A stretch of DNA of 64,000 bases from Streptomyces sp. MUM 203J (GCF_022414595.1 NZ_JADWYO010000022.1:21071-85070); one strand, 5' to 3'; counted from the first letter of the stretch, positions 9,905 to 19,966 are shown. The notes: generated from the letters alone by a model not told the origin. Numbers and translations: made by a program.

Positions 9905-10651
9905 ATGAGCCTGTTCCGTGACGACGGTATCGTCCTCCGCACCCAGAAGCTGGGGGAGGCTGACCGCATCATCACGTTCCTCACCCGGGGGCACGGGCGG
10001 GTGCGGGCCGTCGCGCGCGGGGTCCGGCGGACCAAGTCGAAGTTCGGGGCCAGGCTCGAACCCTTCTCGCACGTCGATGTGCAGTTCTACGCGCGCGGCA
10101 GCGAACTCGTCGGGCGCGGGCTGCCGCTGTGCACGCAGAGCGAGACCATCGCCGCGTACGGCAGCGGCATCGTCACCGACTACGACCGCTACACCGCAGG
10201 CACCGCCATGCTGGAGACCGCCGAGCGGTTCACCGACCACGAGGGCGAACCGGCAGTCCAGCAGTACCTCCTCCTCGTCGGCGCCCTGCGCACCCTCGCC
10301 CGCGGCGAGCACGCCCCGCGCCTGATCCTCGACGCGTTCCTGCTCCGCTCCCTCGCCGTCAACGGCTACGCCCCCTCCTTCGAGAGCTGCGCCCGCTGCG
10401 GCATCCACGGGCCGAACCGGTTCTTCTCCGTCGCGGCGGGCGGAGTCGTCTGCGGGGACTGCCGGGTGCCCGGCAGCGTCGTACCCTCTGCGGAGGCCGT
10501 CGGTCTGCTCAGCGCGCTGCTGACCGGCGACTGGAAGACGGCGGACGCGTGCGAGCCGCGCCACGTCAGGGAGGGGAGCGGACTGGTGTCCGCCTATCTG
10601 CACTGGCACCTGGAGCGCGGGCTGCGCTCGCTCCGTTACGTGGACAAGTAG
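9905..10651 (+). CDS. recO: DNA repair protein RecO
   Basis: A 248-residue RecO: N-terminal OB fold (residues 1-80, starting [20 protein letters not shown] and containing [17 protein letters not shown]) and a helical C-terminal domain with a four-cysteine zinc finger (CARCGIH ... VCGDC). RecO loads RecA on SSB-coated gaps together with RecR. The ATG is 7 bases behind a -10 box, so the mRNA is probably leaderless. uppS follows 43 bases downstream, a common actinobacterial pairing. Confidence 0.93.
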   Translation: MSLFRDDGIVLRTQKLGEADRIITFLTRGHGRVRAVARGVRRTKSKFGARLEPFSHVDVQFYARGSELVGRGLPLCTQSETIAAYGSGIVTDYDRYTAGTAMLETAERFTDHEGEPAVQQYLLLVGALRTLARGEHAPRLILDAFLLRSLAVNGYAPSFESCARCGIHGPNRFFSVAAGGVVCGDCRVPGSVVPSAEAVGLLSALLTGDWKTADACEPRHVREGSGLVSAYLHWHLERGLRSLRYVDK

Positions 10652-10694
10652 ACAGCACGGCAGAGAACGCAGAGAACTAGGAGATGTGAGCCGC

Positions 10695-11546
10695 ATGGCC
10701 ATCGCACGACGCGGATTCCTCGGGCGCTCCAGGCGCGAGTACCGGGTCCCCGAGCCGCACCCGTCCGGCGCGCGCCCGCCGAAGATCCCCGGCGAGCTGG
10801 TGCCGCGGCATGTGGCGATCGTCATGGACGGCAACGGCCGCTGGGCCAAGGACCGGGGCCTGCCCCGTACCGAGGGCCACAAGGTCGGCGCCGAACGTGT
10901 GCTGGACGTACTGCAGGGCGCGATCGAGATGGGCGTCGGGAGCATCTCCCTCTACGCCTTCTCCACCGAGAACTGGAAGCGCTCGCCCGACGAGGTGCGC
11001 TTCCTGATGAACTTCAACCGCGACTTCATCCGCAAGACCCGCGACCAGCTCGACGAACTGGGCATCCGGGTGCGCTGGGTGGGCCGGATGCCGAAGCTCT
11101 GGAAGTCCGTGGCGAAGGAACTCCAGATCGCGCAGGAGCAGACCAAGGACAACGACCGGCTGACGCTGTACTTCTGCATGAACTACGGCGGTCGCGCCGA
11201 ACTCGCGGACGCGGCGCAGGCGCTGGCGGCGGATGTGAAGGCGGGGCGGCTCGACCCGTCGAAGGTCAGCGAGAAGACGATCCAGAAGTACCTGTACTAC
11301 CCGGACATGCCGGACGTGGATCTGTTCCTGCGGCCGAGCGGCGAGCAGCGTACGTCCAACTACCTGCTCTGGCAGAGCGCGTACGCCGAGATGGTGTTCC
11401 AGGACGTCCTCTGGCCCGACTTCGACCGCCGCGATCTGTGGCGGGCCTGCCTGGAGTACGCCTCCCGCGACCGCCGCTTCGGCGGGGCGATCCCCAACGA
11501 GGAACTGCCGGCGGAGGGTCGCGGCCCCGAGGACGGCGAGGGCTGA
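10695..11546 (+). CDS. uppS: Isoprenyl transferase (undecaprenyl diphosphate synthase type)
   Basis: A 283-residue cis-prenyltransferase making polyprenyl diphosphate carrier lipid for cell-wall synthesis. The catalytic loop [20 protein letters not shown] has its Asp at residue 45; [15 protein letters not shown] and [20 protein letters not shown] are the other family blocks. The ATG at 10695 is preferred: GGAG lies about 11 bases upstream, while the in-frame GTG at 10686 is only 2 bases from it. It is probably co-transcribed with recO. Confidence 0.93.
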   Translation: MAIARRGFLGRSRREYRVPEPHPSGARPPKIPGELVPRHVAIVMDGNGRWAKDRGLPRTEGHKVGAERVLDVLQGAIEMGVGSISLYAFSTENWKRSPDEVRFLMNFNRDFIRKTRDQLDELGIRVRWVGRMPKLWKSVAKELQIAQEQTKDNDRLTLYFCMNYGGRAELADAAQALAADVKAGRLDPSKVSEKTIQKYLYYPDMPDVDLFLRPSGEQRTSNYLLWQSAYAEMVFQDVLWPDFDRRDLWRACLEYASRDRRFGGAIPNEELPAEGRGPEDGEG

Positions 11547-11599
11547 GCCTGCCGTTGCGATCACGGCTCGCCGCCGCAGAGCACAGCGAGGGGCGGGCC

Positions 11600-12104
11600 G
11601 TGACCGAACAGGGCAGTGCCGTGAAACGGGCCTTCCGTCCTGTGCCGGCCGCCCGCCGGGCCGTGGCCCCCGCTGCGCGCCCGGCTGCAGCGGATCCTGG
11701 CGGCCGAGGTGTTCGTCCTCCGGTGGCCGGCCGTCGACGTGACGCCCACGGGCGGGAGGGATCCGCTTCCCGCTGCTGATCGGCGCGGCGTTCCTCGCCG
11801 TGCTGTTGTTCCTCCTGCTGCCCCGCCGGCGGGCCCACCGACTGCACAGGTGCTGCGCCGGGGAAGCAACGTTTCGCATCAGGCCCGACGACGACGGGGT
11901 CACCGGCGCCGGGCAGCACACCACGACCGCGGTCGCCTGGAACGGGCCACCGGGCTGCCGGGCTACAGGGAGACGGACCGGCACTTCATGGTGTCCGGGG
12001 CGCGGCCGACCGAGACCGGCTTCACCATGCCCAAGCGGAACCTCACGGAACCGGGCGCCGAGCGTTTGCGAGCGGTCCTCGGCCGCCACGCGAGGCTTCT
12101 GTGA
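11600..12104 (+). pseudogene. Decayed YcxB-like membrane protein gene
   Basis: Protein-like sequence is spread over different frames. From 11600 a frame begins VTEQGSAVKRAFRP. Around 11800 another frame gives the hydrophobic AFLAVLLFLLLPRR and then FRIRPDDDGVTGAGQHTTTA-VAWNG. From about 11950 a third frame gives GYRETDRHFMVSGARPTETG, then FTMPKRNLTEPGAERLRAVL, ending RHARLL and TGA at 12104. This order (membrane segment, beta-rich domain, MPKR motif, short helix) fits YcxB-family proteins. At least two frameshifts and probably a deletion separate the parts. The family name is from memory of the pattern and is less certain than the decay itself. Confidence 0.6.
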
Positions 12105-12558
12105 CGCGCGCGGCTGCTTCGGGGCGGTGTGGTCCGCGGTTGCCTCACGCCGGGCGCCGATGAGCTTCTCGTCCACCGTCGGGCCGGAGCCGTTCCCCGG
12201 CCCCCGGGACGGCCCGGGGCCGTCGGCGGTGCCGATGTGCCTGTCGGTGCGCGGCCCGGCGAACCGGCGGTTTCGTCCCGCCCGTGTCCACGCGTACCGT
12301 TCGGTGCCATCCGCGTGTGGTCGCCCTGCGACAGGCGGCCGCCGCAGCGGTGGGTGATCCCCCGCAGGCGCGCGGCCGGGATCCCGGGGAGGTGACCCCA
12401 CGGGACGCGGGTTCGCAGGGGCCTCGTGCGGGGGTGAGCCCCCGGAGTGCCCCCGCACGCCGGCGCAGGCGCGCCGCGACGCGATGGCGGCGAGGCCGCA
12501 CGCGGCAGGCGGCGGCGCGGACGCCCGGGACGGGCCGGGGCCGGGGCCGGGGGCCGCT
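12105..12558. other. Intergenic region without recognisable gene (454 bp)
   Basis: High-GC sequence with only short open frames of arginine/proline-rich composition on both strands. No RBS, promoter or protein family was recognised. It separates the decayed gene from zur. Confidence 0.5.
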
Positions 12559-12972
12559 TCAGGCGCGGGAGGCGCAGTCCGCGCAGGTGCCGAAGATCTC
12601 GACGGTGTGTGCGACGTTCACGAAGCCGTGCTGCGCCGCGATCGTGTCGGCCCACTCCTCGACCGCCGGGCCCTCCACCTCGACCGCCTTGCCGCAGCCG
12701 CGGCAGACCAGGTGGTGATGGTGCTCACCCGTGGAGCACCGCCGGTACACCGCCTCGCCGTCGCTGGTGCGCAGCACGTCCACCTCGCCCGCGTCCGCGA
12801 GCGACTGCAGCGTGCGGTAGACCGTCGTCAGCCCCACCGAGTCGCCACGGTGCTTGAGCATGTCGTGCAGCTCCTGCGCGCTGCGGAACTCGTCCACCTC
12901 GTCCAGCGCCGCCGCCACGGCCGCGCGCTGCCGGGTCGACCGGCCGCGCACGCCGGATCCTGCCGTCACCAC
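12559..12972 (-). CDS. zur: Zinc uptake regulator Zur (Fur family)
   Basis: A 137-residue Fur-family repressor. The winged helix spans about residues 10-80 (STRQRAAVAAALDEV ... GLTTVYRTLQSLADAG). The metal-binding domain has EHHHHLVCRGCGK and a C-terminal CADC, giving the structural CxxC pairs and the histidine cluster. It is the last gene after znuA-znuC-znuB on the same strand (92 bases behind znuB), which makes zinc rather than iron the likely co-repressor. With zinc it would shut the znu promoter through the boxes at 15755-15791. Confidence 0.92.
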   Translation of the reverse strand: MVTAGSGVRGRSTRQRAAVAAALDEVDEFRSAQELHDMLKHRGDSVGLTTVYRTLQSLADAGEVDVLRTSDGEAVYRRCSTGEHHHHLVCRGCGKAVEVEGPAVEEWADTIAAQHGFVNVAHTVEIFGTCADCASRA

Positions 12973-13064
12973 AGGTGCCTCCTTGCCCTCGGCCCGCTCA
13001 CGTCGTCACTGTGTGACGTCGGGCCATTCTGCCAGGCCCCCACCGGGTGCCCACCAGGCCCGAT

Positions 13065-13946
13065 TCAGACCCGCACGTCGTCCACCCCCTGTACGGCGGC
13101 CTCCCGCGCCACCGCCGCCCGCTCGGCGGCCCGGGCCCGGCGCCGGGCCAGCGGCGTGGCGAGCGCGGTCAGCGCCACGAACACCCCGAGCGCCAGCAGC
13201 ACGATCGTCGCGCCCGGAGGCACGTCCTGGTAGTACGTCGTCACGGTCCCGGTCACCGTCACCGCCACACCGATCAGCACCGCCCCCGCGAACGTCGCCC
13301 GGAAGCTCCGTGTCAGCTGCTGGGCCGCCGCCACCGGCACCACCATCAGCGCGCTGACCAGCAGCAGCCCAACGACCCGCATGGCGACCGTCACGGTCAC
13401 CGCGGCGGTCACCGCCACCAGCAGGTTCAGCGCCCGCACCGGCAGTCCGGTGACCCGCGCGAACTCCTCGTCCTGGCTGACCGCGAACAGCTGCCGCCGC
13501 AGCCCCAGGGAGACCGCCACCACGAATGCCGCCAGCAGGCAGATCGCCACCACGTCCTCATCGGACACGGTCGACAGCGAGCCGAACAGGTACGTCACCA
13601 GCTTCGCGTTGGAGCCCGTGTCGGACAGGCTCATCAGCATCACGCCGCCCGCCATGCCACCGTAGAACAGCAGGGCCAGCGCGATGTCGCCGCGCGTCCG
13701 CCCGTACATCCGGATCAGCTCCATCAGCACGGCACCGGCGATCGACACCAGCGCGGCGCTCCACACCGGGTTCGTGTTCATCAGGAAGCCGAGGCCGACA
13801 CCGGTGAGCGCGATATGGCCGATTCCGTCTCCCATGAGGGCCTGACGGCGCTGCACGAGGTGGATGCCGACGGCGGGCGCGGTGATGCCGACCAGCAGCG
13901 CGGCGATGAGGGCCCGCTGCATGAAGGCGTGGTCGAGGAATTCCAT
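13065..13946 (-). CDS. znuB: Zinc ABC transporter permease ZnuB
   Basis: A 293-residue integral membrane protein of the ABC-3 (ZnuB/MntB) family with about eight hydrophobic segments. The conserved start is MEFLDHAFMQRALIAALLVG, then GIHLVQRRQALMGDGIGHIA. It starts 2 bases after the znuC stop, which fixes the start at 13946; the frame upstream of that is the shadow of znuC. It forms the channel for zinc delivered by ZnuA. Confidence 0.93.
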   Translation of the reverse strand: MEFLDHAFMQRALIAALLVGITAPAVGIHLVQRRQALMGDGIGHIALTGVGLGFLMNTNPVWSAALVSIAGAVLMELIRMYGRTRGDIALALLFYGGMAGGVMLMSLSDTGSNAKLVTYLFGSLSTVSDEDVVAICLLAAFVVAVSLGLRRQLFAVSQDEEFARVTGLPVRALNLLVAVTAAVTVTVAMRVVGLLLVSALMVVPVAAAQQLTRSFRATFAGAVLIGVAVTVTGTVTTYYQDVPPGATIVLLALGVFVALTALATPLARRRARAAERAAVAREAAVQGVDDVRV

Positions 13947-13948
13947 GG

Positions 13949-14713
13949 TCAGGTCAGCAGTCCCGTACGGAGCGGCTCGTCGGCCGCGTGCGGATGGACG
14001 TGGTCGTGGCCGGGCAGCGCGTGCTGCCCGACCGCCCGGGGCGGCGGACCGTCGTGGACGACACAGCCGTCCCGCAGCACCACCGCCCGGTTGATCAGCG
14101 GCTCCAGCGGCCCCAGTTCGTGCAGTACGAGCAGCACGGTCGTGCCCTGCGCCACCTGCTCCCGCAGGGTCGCGGCGAGCACCTCCTGGCTGGCCAGGTC
14201 CACGCCCGCCATCGGTTCGTCCATGATCAGCAGCTCGGGCTCGGACGCGAGGGCCCGGGCGATCAGCACCCGCTGGTGCTGCCCCCCGGACAGCGCGGAC
14301 ACCGCGTCCCTGGCCCGGTCGGCCAGCCCGACCAGCTCGATGGCCCGCTCCACGGCCGCCCGGTCGGCCCGGGAGGGCCACCTCAGCTTCGTACGGGACA
14401 GCCGGCCGGACGCGACGACCTCCCGCACCGTCGCCGGCACCCCGCTCGCCGCGGTGGTGCGCTGCGGCACGTAACCGACCCGCGCCCAGTCGCGGAAGCG
14501 GCGCAGCTCGGTGCCGAACAGGGATATCCGGCCACTGGTGAGCGGCACCTGACCGATCACGGCCCGCACGGCGGTCGACTTGCCGGAGCCGTTCGCACCG
14601 AGTAGCGAGACGACCTCGCCGCGCCGGACGCCGAAGTCGATGCCGCGCAGCACGGGACGGGCGCCGAGCGCCGCCGTGGCGGCCTCGACGGAGATGACGG
14701 GCTCGCTGCTCAC
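13949..14713 (-). CDS. znuC: Zinc ABC transporter ATPase ZnuC
   Basis: A 254-residue ABC ATPase. Walker A GANGSGKST is at residues 39-47, the signature is LSGGQHQRVLIARAL, Walker B is LLIMDEP, and the switch His is in LLVLHELG. The C-terminus is histidine-containing (QHALPGHDHVHPHA), common in ZnuC. It lies 46 bases after znuA and 2 bases before znuB. Confidence 0.94.
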   Translation of the reverse strand: MSSEPVISVEAATAALGARPVLRGIDFGVRRGEVVSLLGANGSGKSTAVRAVIGQVPLTSGRISLFGTELRRFRDWARVGYVPQRTTAASGVPATVREVVASGRLSRTKLRWPSRADRAAVERAIELVGLADRARDAVSALSGGQHQRVLIARALASEPELLIMDEPMAGVDLASQEVLAATLREQVAQGTTVLLVLHELGPLEPLINRAVVLRDGCVVHDGPPPRAVGQHALPGHDHVHPHAADEPLRTGLLT

Positions 14714-14759
14714 CGTGCCTCCAAGGGGTTGCCGGGCCGGGACCCGGGCTCGGGCTGGG

Positions 14760-15764
14760 TCACTTGGCGCCGAGCGCCTTCTGCAGGGCGGCCAGGTTGG
14801 CCTCCATGACCTCGAAGTAGTCAGCGCCCGCGGACTTGTCGGTGATTCCCTCCAGCGGGTCGAGGACGTCCGTCTTCAGACCGGTGTCCTTGGCGAGGGT
14901 CTTCGCGGTCTTGTCGCTGGCGAGCGTCTCGAAGAAGACGGTGGTGACGCCGTCGCGCCGGGCGACGTCCTGCAGCTCCTTGATCCGCGCGGGGCTCGGC
15001 TCGGACTCGGGGTCGAGACCGGCGATGCCCTCCTGGTCCAGGCCGTAGCGCTCGGCCAGGTAGCCGAAGGCGGAGTGGGTGGTGATGAACGTCCTGGTGT
15101 CGCTGTTCTTCAGCCCTTCCTCGAACTTCGCGTGCAGGGCGTCGAGCTGCTTCGCCAGGTCGGCGGCGTTCTTCCGGTAGTCGGCCGCGTGGTCCGGGTC
15201 GGCCTTGGCGAGGGAGTCCCCGACACCCCTGGCGACCTCGGCGTACTTCACGGGGTCGAGCCAGATGTGCGGGTCGCCGGTGGCGGAGTCGCCCTCGGCC
15301 TCGTGGCCGTGCTCGTCGGTGCCGTGTTCGTCGGCGTGCTCGCCGCCGTGGTCGTGGCCGTCGGCCCCGGCACCGTGGCTCTCGAGGGTGGTGAGCGCCG
15401 CCGCGTCGACCGTGTGCCTGACGTCGGCCTGCTTGATCGCGTCGTCGACGGCGGGCTGGACACCGGGCAGGTAGAGGATGAGACCCGCGTCCTGCAGCTC
15501 CGCGGTCTGCCGAGCCGTGAGGTCCACGTCGTGCGGCTCGGCGCCCGGCTTGGTGAGGGTGCTGACCGCGACGTGCTCGCCGCCTATTCGCTCGGCCAGG
15601 AACTGCATCGGGTAGAAGGACGTGACGACGTCCAGTTTGCCGTCCTTGTTCTTGCCGTCGGCGGTGGAGGAACCGCCGCAGGCGGAGAGGGTGACCAGGC
15701 CCAGGACGGCGGCGCCGGCGACGGAGGCGGTGGACAGGGAGCGTCGTACGTTCATGACAGTCAT
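14760..15764 (-). CDS. znuA: Zinc-binding lipoprotein ZnuA
   Basis: A 334-residue extracellular zinc-capturing lipoprotein (SBP_bac_9/TroA type). The signal peptide ends in the lipobox LSAC with the lipidated Cys near residue 29. A histidine/aspartate-rich loop (DGHDHGGEHADEHGTDEHGH) typical of zinc-specific ZnuA lies near residue 130. Ligand segments include GAEPHDVDLTARQ and TTHSAFGYLAERYG. ATG 15764 is given as the start; TTG 15770 and ATG 15755 are in-frame alternatives and none has a clear RBS. The promoter overlaps Zur boxes. Confidence 0.92.
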   Translation of the reverse strand: MTVMNVRRSLSTASVAGAAVLGLVTLSACGGSSTADGKNKDGKLDVVTSFYPMQFLAERIGGEHVAVSTLTKPGAEPHDVDLTARQTAELQDAGLILYLPGVQPAVDDAIKQADVRHTVDAAALTTLESHGAGADGHDHGGEHADEHGTDEHGHEAEGDSATGDPHIWLDPVKYAEVARGVGDSLAKADPDHAADYRKNAADLAKQLDALHAKFEEGLKNSDTRTFITTHSAFGYLAERYGLDQEGIAGLDPESEPSPARIKELQDVARRDGVTTVFFETLASDKTAKTLAKDTGLKTDVLDPLEGITDKSAGADYFEVMEANLAALQKALGAK

Positions 15765-15769
15765 TTTCA
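15755..15769 (-). promoter_or_regulatory. Possible second Zur-like box
   Basis: TGACAGTCATTTTCA matches 12 of 15 positions of the Streptomyces Zur consensus TGAAAATGATTTTCA. It overlaps the znuA start-codon region. It is less symmetric than the upstream box. Confidence 0.45.
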
Positions 15770-15776
15770 ACTTTGC

Positions 15777-15791
15777 TGGAAACGATTGTCA
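15777..15791 (-). promoter_or_regulatory. Zur box of znuA
   Basis: TGGAAACGATTGTCA matches the 15-bp Zur palindrome TGAAAATGATTTTCA at 12 of 15 positions with the GATT centre intact. On the minus strand it overlaps a TTGACA -35 box (15792-15787) followed after 17 bases by TGAAAA. Zinc-loaded Zur bound here would block RNA polymerase. Confidence 0.75.
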
Positions 15792-15955
15792 ACAACAGTC
15801 CCAAGTGGCCTCGACCACCCACCGATTTGATCCTGAGGGTGCGCACGCCGCTAATCTGAGGCATTCGCTCGCCCGTCTCCCGACCGTCACCCCCCAACCA
15901 GGCGCTCACGCGCCGCACCTTGTCCATTAGTCGTCGTCGTAATGAAGAGAGCACC

Positions 15956-17338
<1,383 letters not shown>

Positions 17339-17363
17339 CACCGCGGCCGCGGCGAAGACGGGC

Positions 17364-17399
17364 GAAGCCCCCGGTCCCGGAGACGGAACCGGGGGCTTC
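17364..17399 (+). terminator. Terminator after glyS
   Basis: Perfect 12-bp stem GAAGCCCCCGGT / ACCGGGGGCTTC with a 12-base loop, 25 bases after the glyS stop. It can also serve the convergent gene ending at 17419. Confidence 0.8.
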
Positions 17400-17418
17400 C
17401 CTCATGCCGTGCGCCCGG

Positions 17419-18147
17419 TCACGCCGCTGTGGGCGTGGCCGCCGCCCTCGCCGCGCGCCTGCGTCCCTCGGCCGACCGGCGCCTGCCGAACCAGGCCGTC
17501 CACACGGCGAGGGCGCCCAGCACTCCGTAGATCAGGACGGGGCTGACCGCCACCATGGTCCCGGTGCTCAGCACGTACACGAGTGCCACCCGGACCACCG
17601 CCTCCGCGACGTACGCGGCTCCCCAGACCAGGGTCATCGTGCGCATCGTCGAGCGGAAGCCCTCGTACTGCCACATCCCGTTCCACCAGGCGGTGCTCGC
17701 CGGGGTGCCGTCGGTGCCGAACTTGCGGCCGAAATAGAACATCAGCGGCCGGGGCGCGAGCAGGGTGCCGAGGCACAGCAGGCCGAACAGCCCGGTGACC
17801 CCCGAGTCCTTGATCAGCAGGGCCCTGGCCGAGTGCGGGCCGATCAGCGAGACCACGGCCGTGATCAGCAGGAAGACCAGCGTGACGACGGCGAACTCGT
17901 CGAGCTTGCGGCGCCAGGCGACCATGACGGCGGTGTCCACCACCGGCCAGACGCCGCTGACGAGCAGCGCGGCGAACTCGCTCCAGCCGTGGTCCTCGGT
18001 CAGCACGTTGTACGTGATGACCGGGGCGACCACGTTCAGGCTGATGGTCAGCGCCCAGCCGAGCACCGCGGCACCTCCCGAGCGCTTCGGCGGCGCGGGT
18101 CTTTCGGGGCCGGCGGGCAGGGCGGGCTGGGCTTCTTGAGCGGTCAT
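17419..18147 (-). CDS. VC0807-like membrane protein
   Basis: A 242-residue protein with about six hydrophobic segments (LGWALTISLNVVAPVITYNV, VVTLVFLLITAVVSLIG, TGLFGLLCLGTLLAP and further C-terminal ones) and a basic tail. It resembles the VC0807/intracellular septation-like membrane family; the function is unknown. The ATG at 18147 has GGGGGA 6-7 bases upstream. Promoter sequences are shared with the divergent DUF6243 leader. Confidence 0.65.
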   Translation of the reverse strand: MTAQEAQPALPAGPERPAPPKRSGGAAVLGWALTISLNVVAPVITYNVLTEDHGWSEFAALLVSGVWPVVDTAVMVAWRRKLDEFAVVTLVFLLITAVVSLIGPHSARALLIKDSGVTGLFGLLCLGTLLAPRPLMFYFGRKFGTDGTPASTAWWNGMWQYEGFRSTMRTMTLVWGAAYVAEAVVRVALVYVLSTGTMVAVSPVLIYGVLGALAVWTAWFGRRRSAEGRRRAARAAATPTAA

Positions 18148-18294
18148 GGGGTTCCCCCGGGATGGTTCTGGATCTTCCGTACGGTCCAGCGGGGAAGCCT
18201 GCCAGCCGTACGGCCGGAGTACGACCATGGCGGGGCCAAATGATCACCAAGGGATCCAGAGGGAAAACCAGGTGCTCGGCGCTCCCGGCCCCGG

Positions 18295-18300
18295 TAGCGT
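18295..18300 (+). promoter_or_regulatory. -10 box TAGCGT before a 9-codon uORF
   Basis: TAGCGT is a perfect TAGNNT hexamer. The ATG at 18308 is the eighth base after it, so the transcript would start on or just before that ATG. Confidence 0.55.
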
Positions 18301-18307
18301 GCCGCAC

Positions 18308-18337
18308 ATGTTCTCTTACCTCCCGATCTACGAGTGA
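18308..18337 (+). CDS. Putative leaderless upstream peptide MFSYLPIYE
   Basis: Nine codons then TGA (18335-18337). There is no RBS, but the ATG is placed at the predicted transcription start. Composition is rich in aromatic residues (F2, Y4, Y8). The stop codon lies inside the 5' arm of a 10-bp stem described next, so a terminating ribosome would prevent that stem. This layout suggests a regulatory leader peptide, but no known leader family was recognised. Confidence 0.45.
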   Translation: MFSYLPIYE

Positions 18338-18404
18338 GAGGTGCGCGCCGGGCCTGACCAGCCCGTGAGACGCCACCAGCCACTGTCGGAAACCACTTCT
18401 CACG
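18334..18404 (+). promoter_or_regulatory. Mutually exclusive stems in the DUF6243 leader
   Basis: Arm A GTGAGAGGTG (18334-18343) can pair with arm D CACTTCTCAC (18394-18403): 10 bp with one G-U. Arm C CGTGAGA (18364-18370) can instead pair with TCTCACG (18398-18404): 7 bp. A small hairpin CGGGC/GCCCG (18349-18353 with 18361-18365) fits only with A:D. The RBS GAGGGGAG follows within a few bases of arm D. This resembles an attenuator or translational switch; folding was judged by eye. Confidence 0.4.
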
Positions 18405-18420
18405 ACGAGGGGAGACCCCC

Positions 18421-18588
18421 ATGGCCAAGAGCCGCAACAACCTGCTCGGTGTGGGCGGGCAGCGCAGGAAGCTGTCCCGCGCGGACCAGCAGGGCACGCC
18501 CGCCGCCCGCGCCGGGCACCAGAAGGCCGCCGCCGACCAGAAGGCCGAGCTGCTCCGGAAGATGCGCGAGCGCACAGAGAAGGACTGA
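18421..18588 (+). CDS. DUF6243 family small basic protein
   Basis: A 55-residue lysine/arginine-rich protein beginning MAKSRNNLLGVGGQRRKLSR and ending MRERTEKD, predicted soluble and helical in its second half (QKAAADQKAELLRKM). The sequence matches the small Streptomyces DUF6243 family of unknown function. RBS GAGGGGAG lies 7 bases upstream of the ATG. The expression level is probably set by the leader described above. Confidence 0.75.
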   Translation: MAKSRNNLLGVGGQRRKLSRADQQGTPAARAGHQKAAADQKAELLRKMRERTEKD

Positions 18589-18756
18589 CACCCGCCTTCC
18601 TGCACGAGACCTGGGCCCGGACCCCCGGAAGGGGGTCCGGGCCTCTCGCGGGCCGGCGGGTCCGCACGCCGGGCGGGCGCGCGGGCAGAGCGGACCAGCG
18701 GGCTCGGCGGGGTCGGCGGGGTCGGCGGGCTCGGCGGGGGAGCCTCAGCCGTACGG

Positions 18757-18762
18757 GACAAT
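18757..18762 (+). promoter_or_regulatory. -10 box GACAAT, leaderless dusB
   Basis: GACAAT in GTACGGGACAATGGGG; the dusB ATG (18770) is the eighth base after the hexamer. Nearly the same sequence precedes recO. Confidence 0.45.
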
Positions 18763-18769
18763 GGGGGGC

Positions 18770-19906
18770 ATGACCGCGTTCAGCCCCCTGTCCATCGGGC
18801 CGCACACCGTGCAGCCGCCGGTGGTGCTCGCCCCCATGGCCGGTATCACCAACGCCCCGTTCCGCACCCTCTGCCGGGAGTTCTCCGGCGGCAAGGGGCT
18901 GTTCGTCAGCGAGATGATCACGACGCGGGCACTGGTCGAGCGCAACGAGAAGACCATGCAGCTGATCCACTTCGACGCGAGCGAGACGCCGCGCTCGATC
19001 CAGCTGTACGGGGTGGACCCGGTCACCGTCGGCAAGGCGGTCCGCATGATCGTGGACGAGGACCTGGCCGACCACATCGACCTGAACTTCGGTTGCCCGG
19101 TGCCGAAGGTGACCCGCAAGGGCGGCGGGTCCGCCCTCCCGTACAAGCGGCCCCTGCTGCGGGCCATCCTGCACGAGGCGGTCACCAACGCGGGTGATCT
19201 GCCCGTCACCATGAAGATGCGCAAGGGCATCGACGACGACCACCTGACGTTCCTGGACGCGGGGCGGATCGCGGTGGAGGAGGGCGTCACGGCCATCGCC
19301 CTGCACGGGCGCACCGCCGCCCAGCACTACGGCGGCACCGCCGACTGGGACGCCATCGCACGGCTGAAGGAGCATGTGCCGGAGATACCGGTGCTCGGCA
19401 ACGGCGACATCTGGTGCGCCGACGACGCGCTGCGCATGATGCGCCGGACCGGCTGTGACGGGGTCGTGGTCGGGCGCGGGTGCCTCGGGCGTCCGTGGCT
19501 GTTCGGGGACCTGGTGGCGGCGTTCGACGGCACGGGGGAGGTGGCGGCGCCGTCCCTGCGGGAGGTCGCGGACGTCATGGTGCGGCACGCCCGGCTGCTG
19601 GGGGAGTGGATCGGGGACGAGGCGCGGGGTGTCATCGACTTCCGTAAGCATGTGGCCTGGTACCTGAAGGGGTTCGCGGTCGGCTCCGAGATGCGGAAGC
19701 GGCTGGCGGTGACCTCGTCCCTGGACGAGCTGCGCGCTCAGCTGAGCGCACTGGACCTGGGGCAGGCATGGCCGGCCGGAGCGGACGGTCCCCGCGGCCG
19801 GACCTCCGGCAACAACCGGGTCGTCCTCCCGGACGGCTGGCTCAAGGACCCGTACGACTGCGCGTCGGTCAGCCAGGACGCCGAACAGGACACATCGGGC
19901 GGCTGA
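18770..19906 (+). CDS. dusB: tRNA-dihydrouridine synthase
   Basis: A 378-residue FMN enzyme reducing uridines in tRNA D-loops. The TIM barrel opens with PVVLAPMAGITNAPFRTLCR; the catalytic cysteine is in NFGCPVPKVTRKGGGSAL; FMN/tRNA contacts include ALHGRTAAQHYGG and VLGNGDIW. The C-terminal helical tRNA-binding domain is present. ATG 18770 gives the conserved N-terminus; ATG 18761 is three codons upstream and is part of the presumed -10 region. Confidence 0.93.
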   Translation: MTAFSPLSIGPHTVQPPVVLAPMAGITNAPFRTLCREFSGGKGLFVSEMITTRALVERNEKTMQLIHFDASETPRSIQLYGVDPVTVGKAVRMIVDEDLADHIDLNFGCPVPKVTRKGGGSALPYKRPLLRAILHEAVTNAGDLPVTMKMRKGIDDDHLTFLDAGRIAVEEGVTAIALHGRTAAQHYGGTADWDAIARLKEHVPEIPVLGNGDIWCADDALRMMRRTGCDGVVVGRGCLGRPWLFGDLVAAFDGTGEVAAPSLREVADVMVRHARLLGEWIGDEARGVIDFRKHVAWYLKGFAVGSEMRKRLAVTSSLDELRAQLSALDLGQAWPAGADGPRGRTSGNNRVVLPDGWLKDPYDCASVSQDAEQDTSGG

Positions 19907-19925
19907 GACCGGATCCGTACGGCCC

Positions 19926-19966
19926 GGGCCCCGCGGCGCGGGCCCCGCGCCCGCGCCGCGGGGCCC
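19926..19966 (+). terminator. Strong hairpin after dusB
   Basis: Perfect 17-bp stem GGGCCCCGCGGCGCGGG / CCCGCGCCGCGGGGCCC with a 7-base loop, 19 bases after the dusB stop. Confidence 0.8.

Noticed and set aside
9503..10945. An upstream extension of fprA giving a 936-residue protein
   Set aside because: The added part is low-complexity, crosses recO and the uppS start in antisense, and lies upstream of the conserved flavoprotein N-terminus.
12105..12558. Possible small gene between the YcxB-like remnant and zur
   Set aside because: Open frames on both strands are short, Arg/Pro-rich and without RBS or recognisable motif.
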